Origin: Solihabitans fulvus
Lineage (GTDB): Bacteria; Actinomycetota; Actinomycetes; Mycobacteriales; Pseudonocardiaceae
Assembly: GCF_008386585.1 (NCBI RefSeq)
Contig: NZ_VUOB01000008.1
Span: 1-64,000 of the forward strand
Direction of reading: 5' to 3'
DNA length: 64,000 nt
A program made the position numbers and the translations under genes. Positions 1 to 8,227 of the stretch are shown piece after piece. Numbering within the stretch: position 1 is the stretch's first letter; each line of letters begins with the position of its first letter. Under the pieces are notes generated by a model, which was given only the letters and a program-made list of their open reading frames with translations, had not been told where the DNA came from and did no database searches.

Positions 1-18
1 AGCGCCGACTTGTTCTCG

Positions 19-44
19 GTCACATCGGCCGTGTTTGATCCGTC
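19..44 (+). promoter_or_regulatory. Predicted ECF41-type promoter of the sigma factor gene
   Basis: GTCACA at 19-24 is followed by exactly 16 bases and then CGTC at 41-44. The published ECF41 promoter consensus is TGTCACA-N16-CGTC, so only the first base differs. A transcript starting near base 50 would carry the GAGGAG ribosome site at about 65-70, which supports autoregulation by the sigma factor encoded just downstream. Confidence 0.7.
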
Positions 45-81
45 AACGCGTCAACGCGTCGTGATGAGGAGATGTGACCGG

Positions 82-966
82 GTGATCGAGAAGGATTTTC
101 TGGCGGAGCGCTTCGAGTCCCACCGCTCCCATCTGCGGGCGGTGGCCTACCGGATGCTCGGTTCGCTCAGCGAGGCCGACGACGCGGTCCAGGAGGCGTG
201 GCTCAAGCTCAGCCGGGCGGACACCGACGACGTCGGCAACCTCGGCGGCTGGCTGACCACGGTGGTCGGCCGGGTCTGCCTTGACATGCTGCGCTCGCGG
301 GCGGCACGGCGCGAGGAGTCGCTCGAGGATCGGGTGCGGATGCCTGACCCGATCATCAGCGGCGTGCACGGCGTCGACCCGGAACACCAGGCGTTGCTCG
401 CCGACTCGATCGGCCTCGCGCTGCTGGTGGTGCTGGAGACGCTGCCGCCGGCCGAGCGGCTCGCCTTCGTGCTGCACGACCTGTTCGCGGTGCCCTTCGA
501 GGAGATCGCGCCGATCGTGGACCGCACGCCGACCGCGGCGCGGCAGCTGGCCAGCCGGGCCCGCCGCCGCGTGCAGGGCGCGACCCCGACTCCCGAACCC
601 GACCTGACCCGCCAGCGCGAGGTCGTCGACGCGTTCCTCGCCGCCGCGCGGGGCGGCGACCTCGCGGCGCTGGTCGCGGTGCTCGACCCCGACGTCGTGG
701 TTCGGTCGGACGCCGGCGCGCTCCAGCCCGGCCGGATCGTGCGCGGTGCCATCGCGGTGGCGAACGGGGCGTCCACGTTCGCGCGGCTCGCCCAGTTCAC
801 GCTGCCGGCGCTCGTCAACGGCGGGATCGGCGCGGTCGCGGTGTCCGACGGCAGGCCGATCTCGGTCGCCGCGTTCACCATCTCGGGCGGGAAGGTCGTC
901 GCGCTCGACATCCTGGCCGACCCGGAGCGCCTTGCCACGCTTGACCTGACGGTTTTGGGGGGCTGA
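82..966 (+). CDS. sigJ: ECF41/SigJ-type RNA polymerase sigma factor with C-terminal SnoaL-like domain
   Basis: Encodes an extracytoplasmic-function sigma factor that would direct RNA polymerase to a small regulon. The N-terminal half has sigma region 2 (motif AYRMLGSLSEADDAVQEAWL) and region 4 (LPPAERLAFVLHDLF, then a helix-turn-helix). The last ~110 residues resemble the SnoaL-like fold that marks ECF41/SigJ proteins and is thought to modulate activity without an anti-sigma factor. I chose GTG at 82 because GAGGAG lies about 11 bases upstream and the predicted ECF41 promoter starts transcription near base 50; ATG at 64 is in frame but has no ribosome site. ECF41 genes usually sit next to a carboxymuconolactone-decarboxylase-like gene; none is visible downstream, so it may lie to the left of the window. 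Confidence 0.85.
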   Translation: MIEKDFLAERFESHRSHLRAVAYRMLGSLSEADDAVQEAWLKLSRADTDDVGNLGGWLTTVVGRVCLDMLRSRAARREESLEDRVRMPDPIISGVHGVDPEHQALLADSIGLALLVVLETLPPAERLAFVLHDLFAVPFEEIAPIVDRTPTAARQLASRARRRVQGATPTPEPDLTRQREVVDAFLAAARGGDLAALVAVLDPDVVVRSDAGALQPGRIVRGAIAVANGASTFARLAQFTLPALVNGGIGAVAVSDGRPISVAAFTISGGKVVALDILADPERLATLDLTVLGG

Positions 967-972
967 CCAGAC

Positions 973-1008
973 CGGCGCTGACCCACCGCGAACGGTGGGT
1001 CAGCGCCG
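973..1008. terminator. Bidirectional terminator hairpin
   Basis: A perfect 16-bp inverted repeat (973-988 and 993-1008) closes on a CGAA tetraloop between two converging genes, the sigma factor and the acylase. There is no long T tract, as is common for actinomycete terminators. Confidence 0.75.
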
Positions 1009-1017
1009 ACCGTGCGC

Positions 1018-3438
1018 TCAGCCGCGCAGGACGGTCCTGTGCAGGTGCGGATCGGCGTTGATCTCGGCCTCGGTGAACCGTTCGGTCACCCACTGCCGGT
1101 GGGAGAACAGGACGGTCTGGTCGGTGTGGTGCGGCGAGTCGGGGTTGGCGGACTCGGAGTAGGTGAGGAGCGTGCTCGTGCGGGGGCCATCCCTGGTCAG
1201 CTCGACGGCCATGATGAAGCTCGAACCATGGCCCTGGGTAAGGTCGGCGTAACGGCCGTCCGCGCCAAGCGGCGGGTTGGACGAGACGACGTTGAAACAG
1301 CCCTCGGGGCCGAGGCAGCCTGGCAGCGGCACGGTGGCGTAACGCTGCGCGTCGCCGAGGGCCTCGTCGACCGGGATGTGGTTGGCCTGGAAGAACTGCA
1401 CCGTGTCGGCGAGGGCGTGCTGGACGCCCTGGCGGCTGCCGTCGATCCCGCGCGGGGTGGTCAGCGGCTGGGCCGGGTCCGGCGGCACCCGCCACCAGCC
1501 GCCGGGGGCGTCGTCGTCGAACAGCCGCCAGAAGAACTCCCGCCACAGCACGGCTCCCCGGCTGTCGGCGTTGTCGCGCGCGTCCCACGCGGCGAGGGTG
1601 TCGCAGGCCGACCGCACGTCGACCTGGGTCCCGTCGCGGGCCGGCAGGCTCGGGTTTGCTTGGCACATAGCCACGATGTCGGCGCGACCGATGTCGGCGC
1701 TGCGGTTGCGGTCGCCGAGCATCGTGTCCCGCAGTGACGCCATCGTGAAGCCCGGCGCGCCGTACCCGTCGGTGCCGGCGATCCGCGCGGCGATCATGTC
1801 CTGCCCGAGCTGTGGACGCAGGCCGCGCGGGGTGCCGGTGTCGCCGAAGATCGCGGGATAGCCGGTGATCGGCGCGGCGGGGTTGGCCAGCCACGGGCTC
1901 TCGTTGGAGTTGGCCGCGAAGTCGTTGCGGGTCAACGCCGGATACGCGTGTGGGCCGAAGATGCCGGGCTCGATCGCGTCGGGATCGCTGCCCCAGCCGC
2001 AGTTCGAGGCGGCCCCGTCCAGGATGATCGTGTGCGGGTAGGCCGCCTTGCCCTGCGGGGTGTCGACGCAGCGCGCCGCGTCCGCGTCGGTCACGTGCGG
2101 GACGACCGAGGCGTCGGCGAGGTAGGCGGTTCCGCCGGTCTCGCTGGCGATCGTGTTGGTGAACGGGATGCCCTGGAAGGTGCGCTGCGCCGCCAGCAAC
2201 TGGTCGAGGTGCTGTGCCTGGTCCATCGCGAGCCATTCGTTCATCGAACGCAGGTTGTTGGCGTTGGCGTCGGCGATGGCGAACGCGGCCGTCGCCGTCC
2301 AACCGGTGGCCAGCACCGGCCCGTACCGCGAGCTGTAGGTGGTCCGCTGCACCGTCGACACCGTGCCGTCGGCGGCCCGCACGGTGACCGGCACGGTCTG
2401 CCGGGTCATCGCCTCGGGACGGCCGTCGACCAGGTAGCTCGTCGGATCGCCCGGCACCAGGGCGAGTTGGAAGAGCGTGGCGCGCTGCGCGGTGGACACG
2501 GTGTGCGTCCAGGCGACGCCCCCGGTGTGGCCGATCTCGACCACCGGCGTGCCGTACAGGCTCGCGCCGGACACGTCCATGACCCCGGGAATGGTGAGCT
2601 GTACCTGGTAGAAGCGGCCGATCCCGCTCCACGGGAAGTGCGGGTTGGCCAACACCATGCCGTCGTGCGCGGCGGTCGCGTCCCGCCCGATGGCCCAGCC
2701 GTTGCTGCCGATGCCGTCGGCGCGGTCCTCCGGCGCGCTCGGGAAGTCCGGCCCCGACTTCGCCGCCGCCGCGCCGGGCGCGGGCGGTCCCGCGTCGGCG
2801 ATGGCCGCCTTGAAGTTCGCCGTCCCGTTCAACCGGTTGATGTCGTAGACGGCGCTCCAGACGTCGAGCGCGGTGATCGGCGTGACCCAGGCCGCGCCCC
2901 GGCAGGTCGGGTCGGGCAGCCGCGCCACCCCGGTGTCGCGCAGGTATCGGTTGTAGCCGGCGACATACCCGTCGACCAGCTGCCGCACCTGCGCGGTCGG
3001 GCCGAGCGGAGCGGGGCGCGCGAGCAGCCGCTCGACGACGCCGGACCGCCGCAGGCCCTGGTAGTAGGTGTCGCTGGCGAGGTTGGTGGTCGGCCTGGCC
3101 AGGGCGTCGCCGGAGTCCGCCGTCGGGCCGAAGGCGGCCGAGCGTTCGCCGCGCAGCGTCAGCACCCGGTCGGCGAGCACGCACAGGTTGTCCTGCGCGA
3201 AGGCGTGCCCGTAGCCGAAACCGAGCCCACCGAAGTCGTGCGCCAGCACGTGCGGGATGCCGTACTCGGTGCGGCGGACCTCGGCCCGGTAGTGGCCGTT
3301 TCCTTGCTCGGCAACGAGTTCCTGGTCCGACGGTGCTGCCGACGCCGGGGCCGCCGCGCCGATGCCCGCCAGGGCGAGCGCCCCGGCGACGGCCAGGGTC
3401 CACGTGCGGTGTCTGCTTCGCATACGTCCCTTTCTCAT
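1018..3438 (-). CDS. Secreted penicillin acylase-family N-terminal nucleophile hydrolase
   Basis: An 806-residue amidohydrolase of the penicillin/acyl-homoserine-lactone acylase family. An arginine-rich start and a hydrophobic stretch ending ASAAPS form a signal peptide, so it should be exported and self-cleaved. The sequence GIGSNGWAIG near residue 245 fits the autocatalytic site, with Ser as N-terminal nucleophile of the beta chain. The length is close to Streptomyces AhlM and cyclic-lipopeptide acylases (about 800 aa), so substrates could be acyl-homoserine lactones, lipopeptides or beta-lactam side chains; the sequence does not decide. The start is ATG at 3438, which overlaps the permease stop as ATGA and has GGAGGG just upstream. 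An internal ATG at 3423 sits in a duplicated copy of the same start region. Co-transcribed with the upstream ABC exporter. Confidence 0.88.
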   Translation of the reverse strand: MRKGRMRSRHRTWTLAVAGALALAGIGAAAPASAAPSDQELVAEQGNGHYRAEVRRTEYGIPHVLAHDFGGLGFGYGHAFAQDNLCVLADRVLTLRGERSAAFGPTADSGDALARPTTNLASDTYYQGLRRSGVVERLLARPAPLGPTAQVRQLVDGYVAGYNRYLRDTGVARLPDPTCRGAAWVTPITALDVWSAVYDINRLNGTANFKAAIADAGPPAPGAAAAKSGPDFPSAPEDRADGIGSNGWAIGRDATAAHDGMVLANPHFPWSGIGRFYQVQLTIPGVMDVSGASLYGTPVVEIGHTGGVAWTHTVSTAQRATLFQLALVPGDPTSYLVDGRPEAMTRQTVPVTVRAADGTVSTVQRTTYSSRYGPVLATGWTATAAFAIADANANNLRSMNEWLAMDQAQHLDQLLAAQRTFQGIPFTNTIASETGGTAYLADASVVPHVTDADAARCVDTPQGKAAYPHTIILDGAASNCGWGSDPDAIEPGIFGPHAYPALTRNDFAANSNESPWLANPAAPITGYPAIFGDTGTPRGLRPQLGQDMIAARIAGTDGYGAPGFTMASLRDTMLGDRNRSADIGRADIVAMCQANPSLPARDGTQVDVRSACDTLAAWDARDNADSRGAVLWREFFWRLFDDDAPGGWWRVPPDPAQPLTTPRGIDGSRQGVQHALADTVQFFQANHIPVDEALGDAQRYATVPLPGCLGPEGCFNVVSSNPPLGADGRYADLTQGHGSSFIMAVELTRDGPRTSTLLTYSESANPDSPHHTDQTVLFSHRQWVTERFTEAEINADPHLHRTVLRG

Positions 3439-4256
3439 ACGTCCCTCCGATGCACGATGACTGCGGTGACGACGATCCCGACCAACGGCCAGGCAGCGAA
3501 GACGATCCAGGACCCGGTCACGGTCGGGAAGTACGGGCGGGTGATGGGGTCCAGCATGGAAAGGCAGTTGCGCCACACGTACAGCGGAAACGCGTTGTAG
3601 ATGTCGTCCACCCACGGGTAGACGGTGATCTTGAAGAAGCTGGGCACGATGACCAGCACCACGCAGGACGTGATGACGCTGGCTGCGGTGTGCCGGAGCA
3701 GGGCGGCGATGGCCATGCCGACCAGCGCGGCGACGGGCGCCAGCAGCGCGTCGGACGCCAGGGACCGCAGCACGGCGGGATCGCCGATCGAGACGCCGGC
3801 GGTGACGCTGGACAGGACGGCCTGGCTCGCGAAGAAGGAGATCGTCGCGATCACGACGCCCACCAACAGCATGGTGCCGGCGACGACGCCGACCTTGGCC
3901 AGCACCACGCGGCGGCGGTCCGGCACCGCCGTGAACGTCGTGCGGATCAGCCCGCTGGAGTACTCGCCGGCGACCACCAGCACGCCGACGCTGCTCGCGC
4001 CGAGCATCAGGAGGGCGGCGGACGGCGCGCCGAGGACGACCGACATCGGGTCGAACCTGGCCCGCAGGTCCTCCATCAGCTCCGACCATCTGCTGGTGGT
4101 GCGGATGGCGTCCGTGATCGAGGCGGCGATCATCAGCAGCGTGCCGACGCCGAGCACCCAGTAGGTCGACCGCAGCGACCAGAGTTTGGTCCACTCCGCG
4201 GCGAAGAGGTTCCGGATCCTGGCAGGTGTCGGCGCTGCCATCGTCGTTGTGCTCAT
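3435..4256 (-). CDS. ABC-2 type transporter permease
   Basis: A 273-residue polytopic membrane protein with about six hydrophobic segments, beginning with a cytoplasmic stretch (AAEWTKLWSLRSTYWVLG) typical of ABC-2 permeases that partner with single-domain ATPases. It would form the membrane channel for the ATPase encoded immediately upstream. Its ATG overlaps the ATPase stop (ATGA, 4253-4256), and its own stop overlaps the acylase start, so all three proteins should be made in coupled amounts. Exporters of this class move lipids, antibiotics or peptides; coupling to a secreted acylase suggests export or immunity linked to an acylated small molecule, which is inference. Confidence 0.85.
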   Translation of the reverse strand: MSTTTMAAPTPARIRNLFAAEWTKLWSLRSTYWVLGVGTLLMIAASITDAIRTTSRWSELMEDLRARFDPMSVVLGAPSAALLMLGASSVGVLVVAGEYSSGLIRTTFTAVPDRRRVVLAKVGVVAGTMLLVGVVIATISFFASQAVLSSVTAGVSIGDPAVLRSLASDALLAPVAALVGMAIAALLRHTAASVITSCVVLVIVPSFFKITVYPWVDDIYNAFPLYVWRNCLSMLDPITRPYFPTVTGSWIVFAAWPLVGIVVTAVIVHRRDV

Positions 4257-5164
4257 TGTGGTTGTCCTGCCAGGTATTCGACGCTGTCGGCGGTCAGTTC
4301 CATGAACGCCTCCTCCAGCGACGGGGTGTGGGTGGCCAGCTCGTGCAGCATCAGTCGGTGGTGGAAGGCGAGTTCGCCGATGCGGGCCGCGGTCAGCCCG
4401 GTCACCGTGAGCGACTCGTAGCCGTCCGAGGTCACCTCGGCTCCCTCGGTCGCCAGCAGCCCCGCGAGCACGGCGGTGTCGGGAGTGCGCACGGAGACGC
4501 TGAAGTTGGTGCCACGGGCGGCGAACTCCGTGACCCCCTCGTCCGCGATCAGCTCGCCCCGGCCGATCACGACGAGGCGGTCGGCGGTGTTTTCCATCTC
4601 GCTCATCAGGTGGCTGGAGACGAACACTGTGCGGCCCTCCGCGGCCAACCGGCGGAACAGGCGACGCACCCACAGCACGCCCTCGGGGTCGAGGCCGTTG
4701 ATGGGCTCGTCGAACAGCAGCACGGGCGGGTCGCCGAGCAGGGCGGTGGCGATGCCGAGCCGTTGTCGCATGCCGAGGGAGAACCCGCCGATGCGGCGGC
4801 GGGCGACGTCGGCGAGGCCGACCTCCTGGAGGACCTCGTCGACCCGGCGGCGGGGCAGGCCGTTGCTGCGGGCCAGCGCCGACAGGTGCGCGGCCGCAGA
4901 GCGCCCGCTGTGCACGTCGCCGGCGTCGAGCAGCGCGCCGACGTGCCGCAGCCCGGTGCCGAGGTCCCGGAACCGCTTACCGTCGATGGTGGCGGTGCCG
5001 CTGGTCGGCGTGTTCAGCCCGAGCAGCATGCGCAGCGTGGTGCTCTTGCCCGCGCCGTTCGGGCCGAGGAACCCGGTCACGAGTCCCGGCCGCACGGTGA
5101 AACTCAGGCCGTTCACGGCGAGAACGCTGCCGTAGCGCTTGGTGAGCTCGTTCACTTCGATCAC
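4253..5164 (-). CDS. ABC transporter ATP-binding protein
   Basis: A 303-residue cytoplasmic ATPase that powers the ABC-2 permease encoded next. Walker A is GPNGAGKSTTLRML, the signature is FSLGMRQR, and Walker B is VLLFDEPINGLD, all in the usual order in the first 190 residues. The C-terminal ~80 residues are the accessory domain found in antibiotic/bacitracin-type exporters. Start is GTG at 5164; no strong ribosome site is visible there. The first gene of a three-gene coupled operon, facing away from the MerR-controlled hydrolase operon across a 255-bp gap. Confidence 0.88.
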   Translation of the reverse strand: MIEVNELTKRYGSVLAVNGLSFTVRPGLVTGFLGPNGAGKSTTLRMLLGLNTPTSGTATIDGKRFRDLGTGLRHVGALLDAGDVHSGRSAAAHLSALARSNGLPRRRVDEVLQEVGLADVARRRIGGFSLGMRQRLGIATALLGDPPVLLFDEPINGLDPEGVLWVRRLFRRLAAEGRTVFVSSHLMSEMENTADRLVVIGRGELIADEGVTEFAARGTNFSVSVRTPDTAVLAGLLATEGAEVTSDGYESLTVTGLTAARIGELAFHHRLMLHELATHTPSLEEAFMELTADSVEYLAGQPQ

Positions 5165-5346
5165 GCCGCAAACGCTGTCGCAGACCCGGGTCGCCGGACA
5201 TCGACCGCAGGTGGCATTCCGCGTCGCCGGGACAGCCCGCAGGCGTACGCCTCCAGACCGACGACGGCCGCCGCGCGAGCGCCGCCTGCGGCCCGCGAGT
5301 CCCGCCGCGCCGGGCGCGGGTCTCCTGATCACGCACTGCCGCAGGG

Positions 5347-5378
5347 CTTGAGTCTCAAGCGACTTGAGACTCCATAGT
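5347..5378 (+). promoter_or_regulatory. MerR-type promoter with overlapping dyad operator
   Basis: TTGAGT (5348-5353) and CATAGT (5373-5378) are separated by exactly 19 bp, the overlong spacer diagnostic of MerR-activated promoters. The spacer holds a perfect 9-bp inverted repeat AGTCTCAAG-cga-CTTGAGACT (5351-5371), overlapped by a second palindrome CTTGAG-T-CTCAAG (5347-5359). It drives the hydrolase operon that encodes a MerR regulator as its second gene, so autoregulation is likely. Confidence 0.75.
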
Positions 5379-5419
5379 CGGACCGAGCACGCGTCAGCGC
5401 CGAGAGTGGGAGAGTCCGC

Positions 5420-6232
5420 ATGATCGAGTCTGTTCGTTCGCCGTGGTCGGATCACGTCGTGTCCTCCGGCGGTGTCGACATCGCCGTCCGGGATCACGGC
5501 GGGGCGGGTGACGCGGTCGTCCTGCTGCACGGCGGTGGCCGGACCATGGACGACTGGCACCTGGTGGTGCCGCTGTTGCTGGACGCCGGGTTGCGGGTCG
5601 TCGCCATGGACCTGCGCGGGCACGGGAACTCCGGGCCAGCCCTGTGGTCCTGGTCGGATGCGGTCGACGATCTTGCCGAGGTCATCGACCGGCTCGACCT
5701 GGGACGTCCCGCCGTGCTGGGACATTCGCTCGGCGGCCTGGTCGCGGCCGTCTGGGCGACGCGGCACCCGGAGTGCCCGCTCGCGGTCAACCTTGACGGG
5801 CACACCAACCCCGTCGGCCCGTTCGACCTCGACGGGGACGCCGCGCTGGCCGCCGAGCGGACCATGCGCGACTTCCTGGACACCTCGGTGCGGGAGGCCG
5901 GCGATCCCGCGCTGGCCCGACTGGTGGCCGAGTTGGGCAGCCTCGACCTGTTCGCCACCTACCGCGCGACGCGCTGCCCGCTGCTCGTGGTCGCGTCGGC
6001 CGGCCTCGGCGGAGAGGATCTGCTGCCGCCCGAGACCGCGACCGCGTTCGCCGCCTACCAACGGGGGTTCGCGCGCGAGTTGGCCGAGGTTGCCGCCGCG
6101 ACACCGCTGCTGTCGGTGGTGGACGTGGCGACGAACCACTACGTGCACCTCGAGGCGCCCGGCCGGGTCGCGGACCTCGTCCTCGACCGGCTGGCGCGGT
6201 CGCCGGGGGATGAGCGAGGCTGGACGGCGTGA
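5420..6232 (+). CDS. Alpha/beta-fold hydrolase
   Basis: A 270-residue cytoplasmic hydrolase. The oxyanion region LLHGGGRTMDDW near residue 37, nucleophile elbow VLGHSLGG near residue 100 and a C-terminal NHYVHLEAP containing the likely catalytic His fit the alpha/beta hydrolase fold. The substrate cannot be read from the sequence; esters, lactones or epoxides are possible. GGGAGAG precedes the ATG. Its TGA overlaps the GTG of the MerR gene (GTGA), so enzyme and regulator are translated together behind the MerR-type promoter, which suggests that the substrate or a relative of it is the inducer. Confidence 0.82.
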   Translation: MIESVRSPWSDHVVSSGGVDIAVRDHGGAGDAVVLLHGGGRTMDDWHLVVPLLLDAGLRVVAMDLRGHGNSGPALWSWSDAVDDLAEVIDRLDLGRPAVLGHSLGGLVAAVWATRHPECPLAVNLDGHTNPVGPFDLDGDAALAAERTMRDFLDTSVREAGDPALARLVAELGSLDLFATYRATRCPLLVVASAGLGGEDLLPPETATAFAAYQRGFARELAEVAAATPLLSVVDVATNHYVHLEAPGRVADLVLDRLARSPGDERGWTA

Positions 6233-7260
6233 ACGAGAACGGCGTCGACGGGACCGGTGCGACCGAGGAGGCCGGCGTCTACACGATCGGCCAGGCGGCC
6301 GACCGCACCGGCCTTTCGGTGCCGACGATCCGCTACTACTCCGACGAGGGCCTGGTCGCGCCGATCGGCCGGACGCCGGGCGGCTACCGGCTCTACGACC
6401 GAGAGGCGCTTGGCCGGCTCGAACTCGTCGGGACGCTCCGCGATCTCGGCGTCGACCTCGCGACGATCACGGAGGTGCTGGCCGGTGCGCGGAACCTCGC
6501 CGAGGTCGCCGAGCGGCAGATCGCGGCCATGGAGGCCAAGATCCAGACCATGCGCCTGCGCCAGGCGGTGCTGCGCCAGGTGACCGGCAACGCCGCGGGC
6601 CCCGCCGAGATCCTGCGCGCACACCAGTTCGCCCGGCTGTCCGCCGCACAGCGCCGCAGGCTGGTGGCCGACCTCATCGCCGAGGCGACCGACGGCCTCG
6701 ACCTTGAGCCCGGTTTCGCGGCGCACCTGCGGTCGATGCTGCCCGAGCTGCCCGCCGACCCGACGGTCGAGCAGCTGGAGGCATGGCTGGAACTCGCGCA
6801 CCTGGTCAGCGACCCGGCCTTCCGCGCGAGCGCCCGCGCCGCGTTCGAGCGGCACGCCGCCGACCGGATTTCCGGTGCGGAGCAAGGAGATTCGGCGAGC
6901 TGGCGGCGGGCGGAGGAGGCCGTCCTCACCCTGGCGGGCGGGGCGCTCGCCGACGGTGTCCCGGTGACCGGCGCGCGGGCGCGGGCGATCGTCGACGAGC
7001 TGGTGGCCGTGTTCGCCGACGCGCATCGTCGTGCCGACGACGCCGAGTTCCGCGCCTGGCTCACCGAACGGGTCCGCATCGGCGCCGACGCAAGGGTTTC
7101 CCGGTACTGGCGGCTGCTGGCCGTGCTCAACGGCCAACCGGTCAGGGCCGATCCGGTCCCCTCGGCGCTGTGGTTCCTCGGCGCACTCGACGCGGCCCCA
7201 CCCGACCGCATGACCGATGGCGGCTACCAGGTGTCGACCGAGCAGTTGCAGAGGAACTGA
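6229..7260 (+). CDS. MerR-family transcriptional regulator
   Basis: A 343-residue regulator. Residues ~17-85 are a MerR winged helix-turn-helix (YTIGQAADRTGLSVPTIRYY, then GGYRLYDREAL), followed by a coiled-coil dimerisation helix. The remaining ~200 residues are a large effector domain that I do not recognise; it has no Cys cluster, so a metal sensor is unlikely and an organic ligand more plausible. Start GTG at 6229 overlaps the hydrolase stop. It probably binds the dyad at 5351-5371 and remodels the 19-bp spacer promoter of its own operon. Confidence 0.88.
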   Translation: MNENGVDGTGATEEAGVYTIGQAADRTGLSVPTIRYYSDEGLVAPIGRTPGGYRLYDREALGRLELVGTLRDLGVDLATITEVLAGARNLAEVAERQIAAMEAKIQTMRLRQAVLRQVTGNAAGPAEILRAHQFARLSAAQRRRLVADLIAEATDGLDLEPGFAAHLRSMLPELPADPTVEQLEAWLELAHLVSDPAFRASARAAFERHAADRISGAEQGDSASWRRAEEAVLTLAGGALADGVPVTGARARAIVDELVAVFADAHRRADDAEFRAWLTERVRIGADARVSRYWRLLAVLNGQPVRADPVPSALWFLGALDAAPPDRMTDGGYQVSTEQLQRN

Positions 7261-7261
7261 C

Positions 7262-7756
7262 ATGACGGTGTCCATGAACCGAGCCATGGCCGAACTGCTG
7301 GCGGGTCGCGACCTGGACAGCCATGGAGCGATGCCGTGGCCGCCCAGGTACGTCCAGATCATCGAGGGCGGCTGGGTGCGTCGGTCCTCGGGAGCGCTGG
7401 TCCTTGGTTGGGCCTCCGTCGAGCCCGACTACGACCCTGGCCGGGACTTCGACCTCATGGGCTACGAGACCAGCGTCAACCGCATGGACGTGCCCGACGA
7501 CGGCGTGGACGCCGCGACTCCGGACGCGCTGAGCATCCTCGCCGCCCGCGGATACCGGCTTGTCACCCGACTGTTCGCGCGCATCGACCCGGCGCTGCCC
7601 CGGGCGACCGTCGTCGGGATCGTGTCCGTGCGATATCACTACCAGGGCAAGCCTGGCGGCCGAATCCGCCTGCACGAGGTCCACGAAGGCGTGCAGCCCT
7701 ACGGCGGCGACCTGGAGGGATTCGCCCAGGAAGCCATTGTGCGGCTGGAAGTGTGA
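7262..7756 (+). CDS. Conserved-looking protein of unknown function in MerR operon
   Basis: A 164-residue soluble protein that I do not recognise. It starts with ATG at 7262, one base after the MerR stop, with AGAGGA about 7 bases before it, so it is the third gene of the hydrolase-MerR operon. It is rich in aromatic and charged residues, has no signal peptide or membrane segment, and holds no obvious catalytic motif. It might be a small accessory or binding protein for whatever the hydrolase handles. Confidence 0.6.
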   Translation: MTVSMNRAMAELLAGRDLDSHGAMPWPPRYVQIIEGGWVRRSSGALVLGWASVEPDYDPGRDFDLMGYETSVNRMDVPDDGVDAATPDALSILAARGYRLVTRLFARIDPALPRATVVGIVSVRYHYQGKPGGRIRLHEVHEGVQPYGGDLEGFAQEAIVRLEV

Positions 7757-7768
7757 CCATCTCGGCGA

Positions 7769-8194
7769 TTACCTGAACAGGCTCCGCTCGCCGAAGTCCT
7801 CCTCCTCGTCCTCAGCGGGACGAGGCCGGCGCGGCGCGGGCCGCCCGGTCGGCGGAGGGCGGCGGGCCGCCGGCCTGGCGGGCTCCTCGTCCTCGATCTC
7901 CTCGACGCCGGACGACATCATGCGTTGGCCGCCAACGGTTGTCGGCGTCCGCTTGGCCCACGTCGGTGGTGGCGGTGGCGGCTCGTCCGCCTGCGCGGCG
8001 GCCTTCTTGGCCTCCTCCTCGAGTTTCCGCGCCGCCTCGGCCTTCTCCTCCTTGCGGCGGGCGACGGTCGCGGTGACGTCCTTCTCCCGCTCCTTCGCCT
8101 GCGCGGCGCTCTCGGCGAACCGCCGCAGCCCGGCCTGCTTGATGTCGGCGATCCGCTGGAGTGTCGCGGCGCCGTCCGCCTCGTCAGGAAGCAC
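7769..8194 (-). CDS. Charged coiled-coil/Pro-rich protein, last gene of ESX-client cluster
   Basis: A 141-residue protein with an N-terminal Ala/Glu/Lys-rich helix (about residues 10-70, likely coiled coil), a PPPPPPTW spacer and an acidic, Arg/Pro-rich tail ending ERSLFR. GTG at 8194 is preceded by GGGAGGAG at ideal distance, which fixes the start. It is 33 bp downstream of the 626-residue WXG-like protein and is probably co-transcribed. No enzyme motif is present. By position it is likely a cytosolic helper or a co-secreted partner of the type VII clients. Confidence 0.6.
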   Translation of the reverse strand: MLPDEADGAATLQRIADIKQAGLRRFAESAAQAKEREKDVTATVARRKEEKAEAARKLEEEAKKAAAQADEPPPPPPTWAKRTPTTVGGQRMMSSGVEEIEDEEPARPAARRPPPTGRPAPRRPRPAEDEEEDFGERSLFR

Positions 8195-8227
8195 GGTTGG
8201 CTCCTCCCGGTTCAGTCATCGCGCCGA

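Noticed and set aside
875..3403. 842-codon ORF overlapping the acylase gene in another frame
   Set aside because: Arg/Ala-rich composition without motifs. The acylase frame has signal peptide, catalytic Ser region and coupled start.
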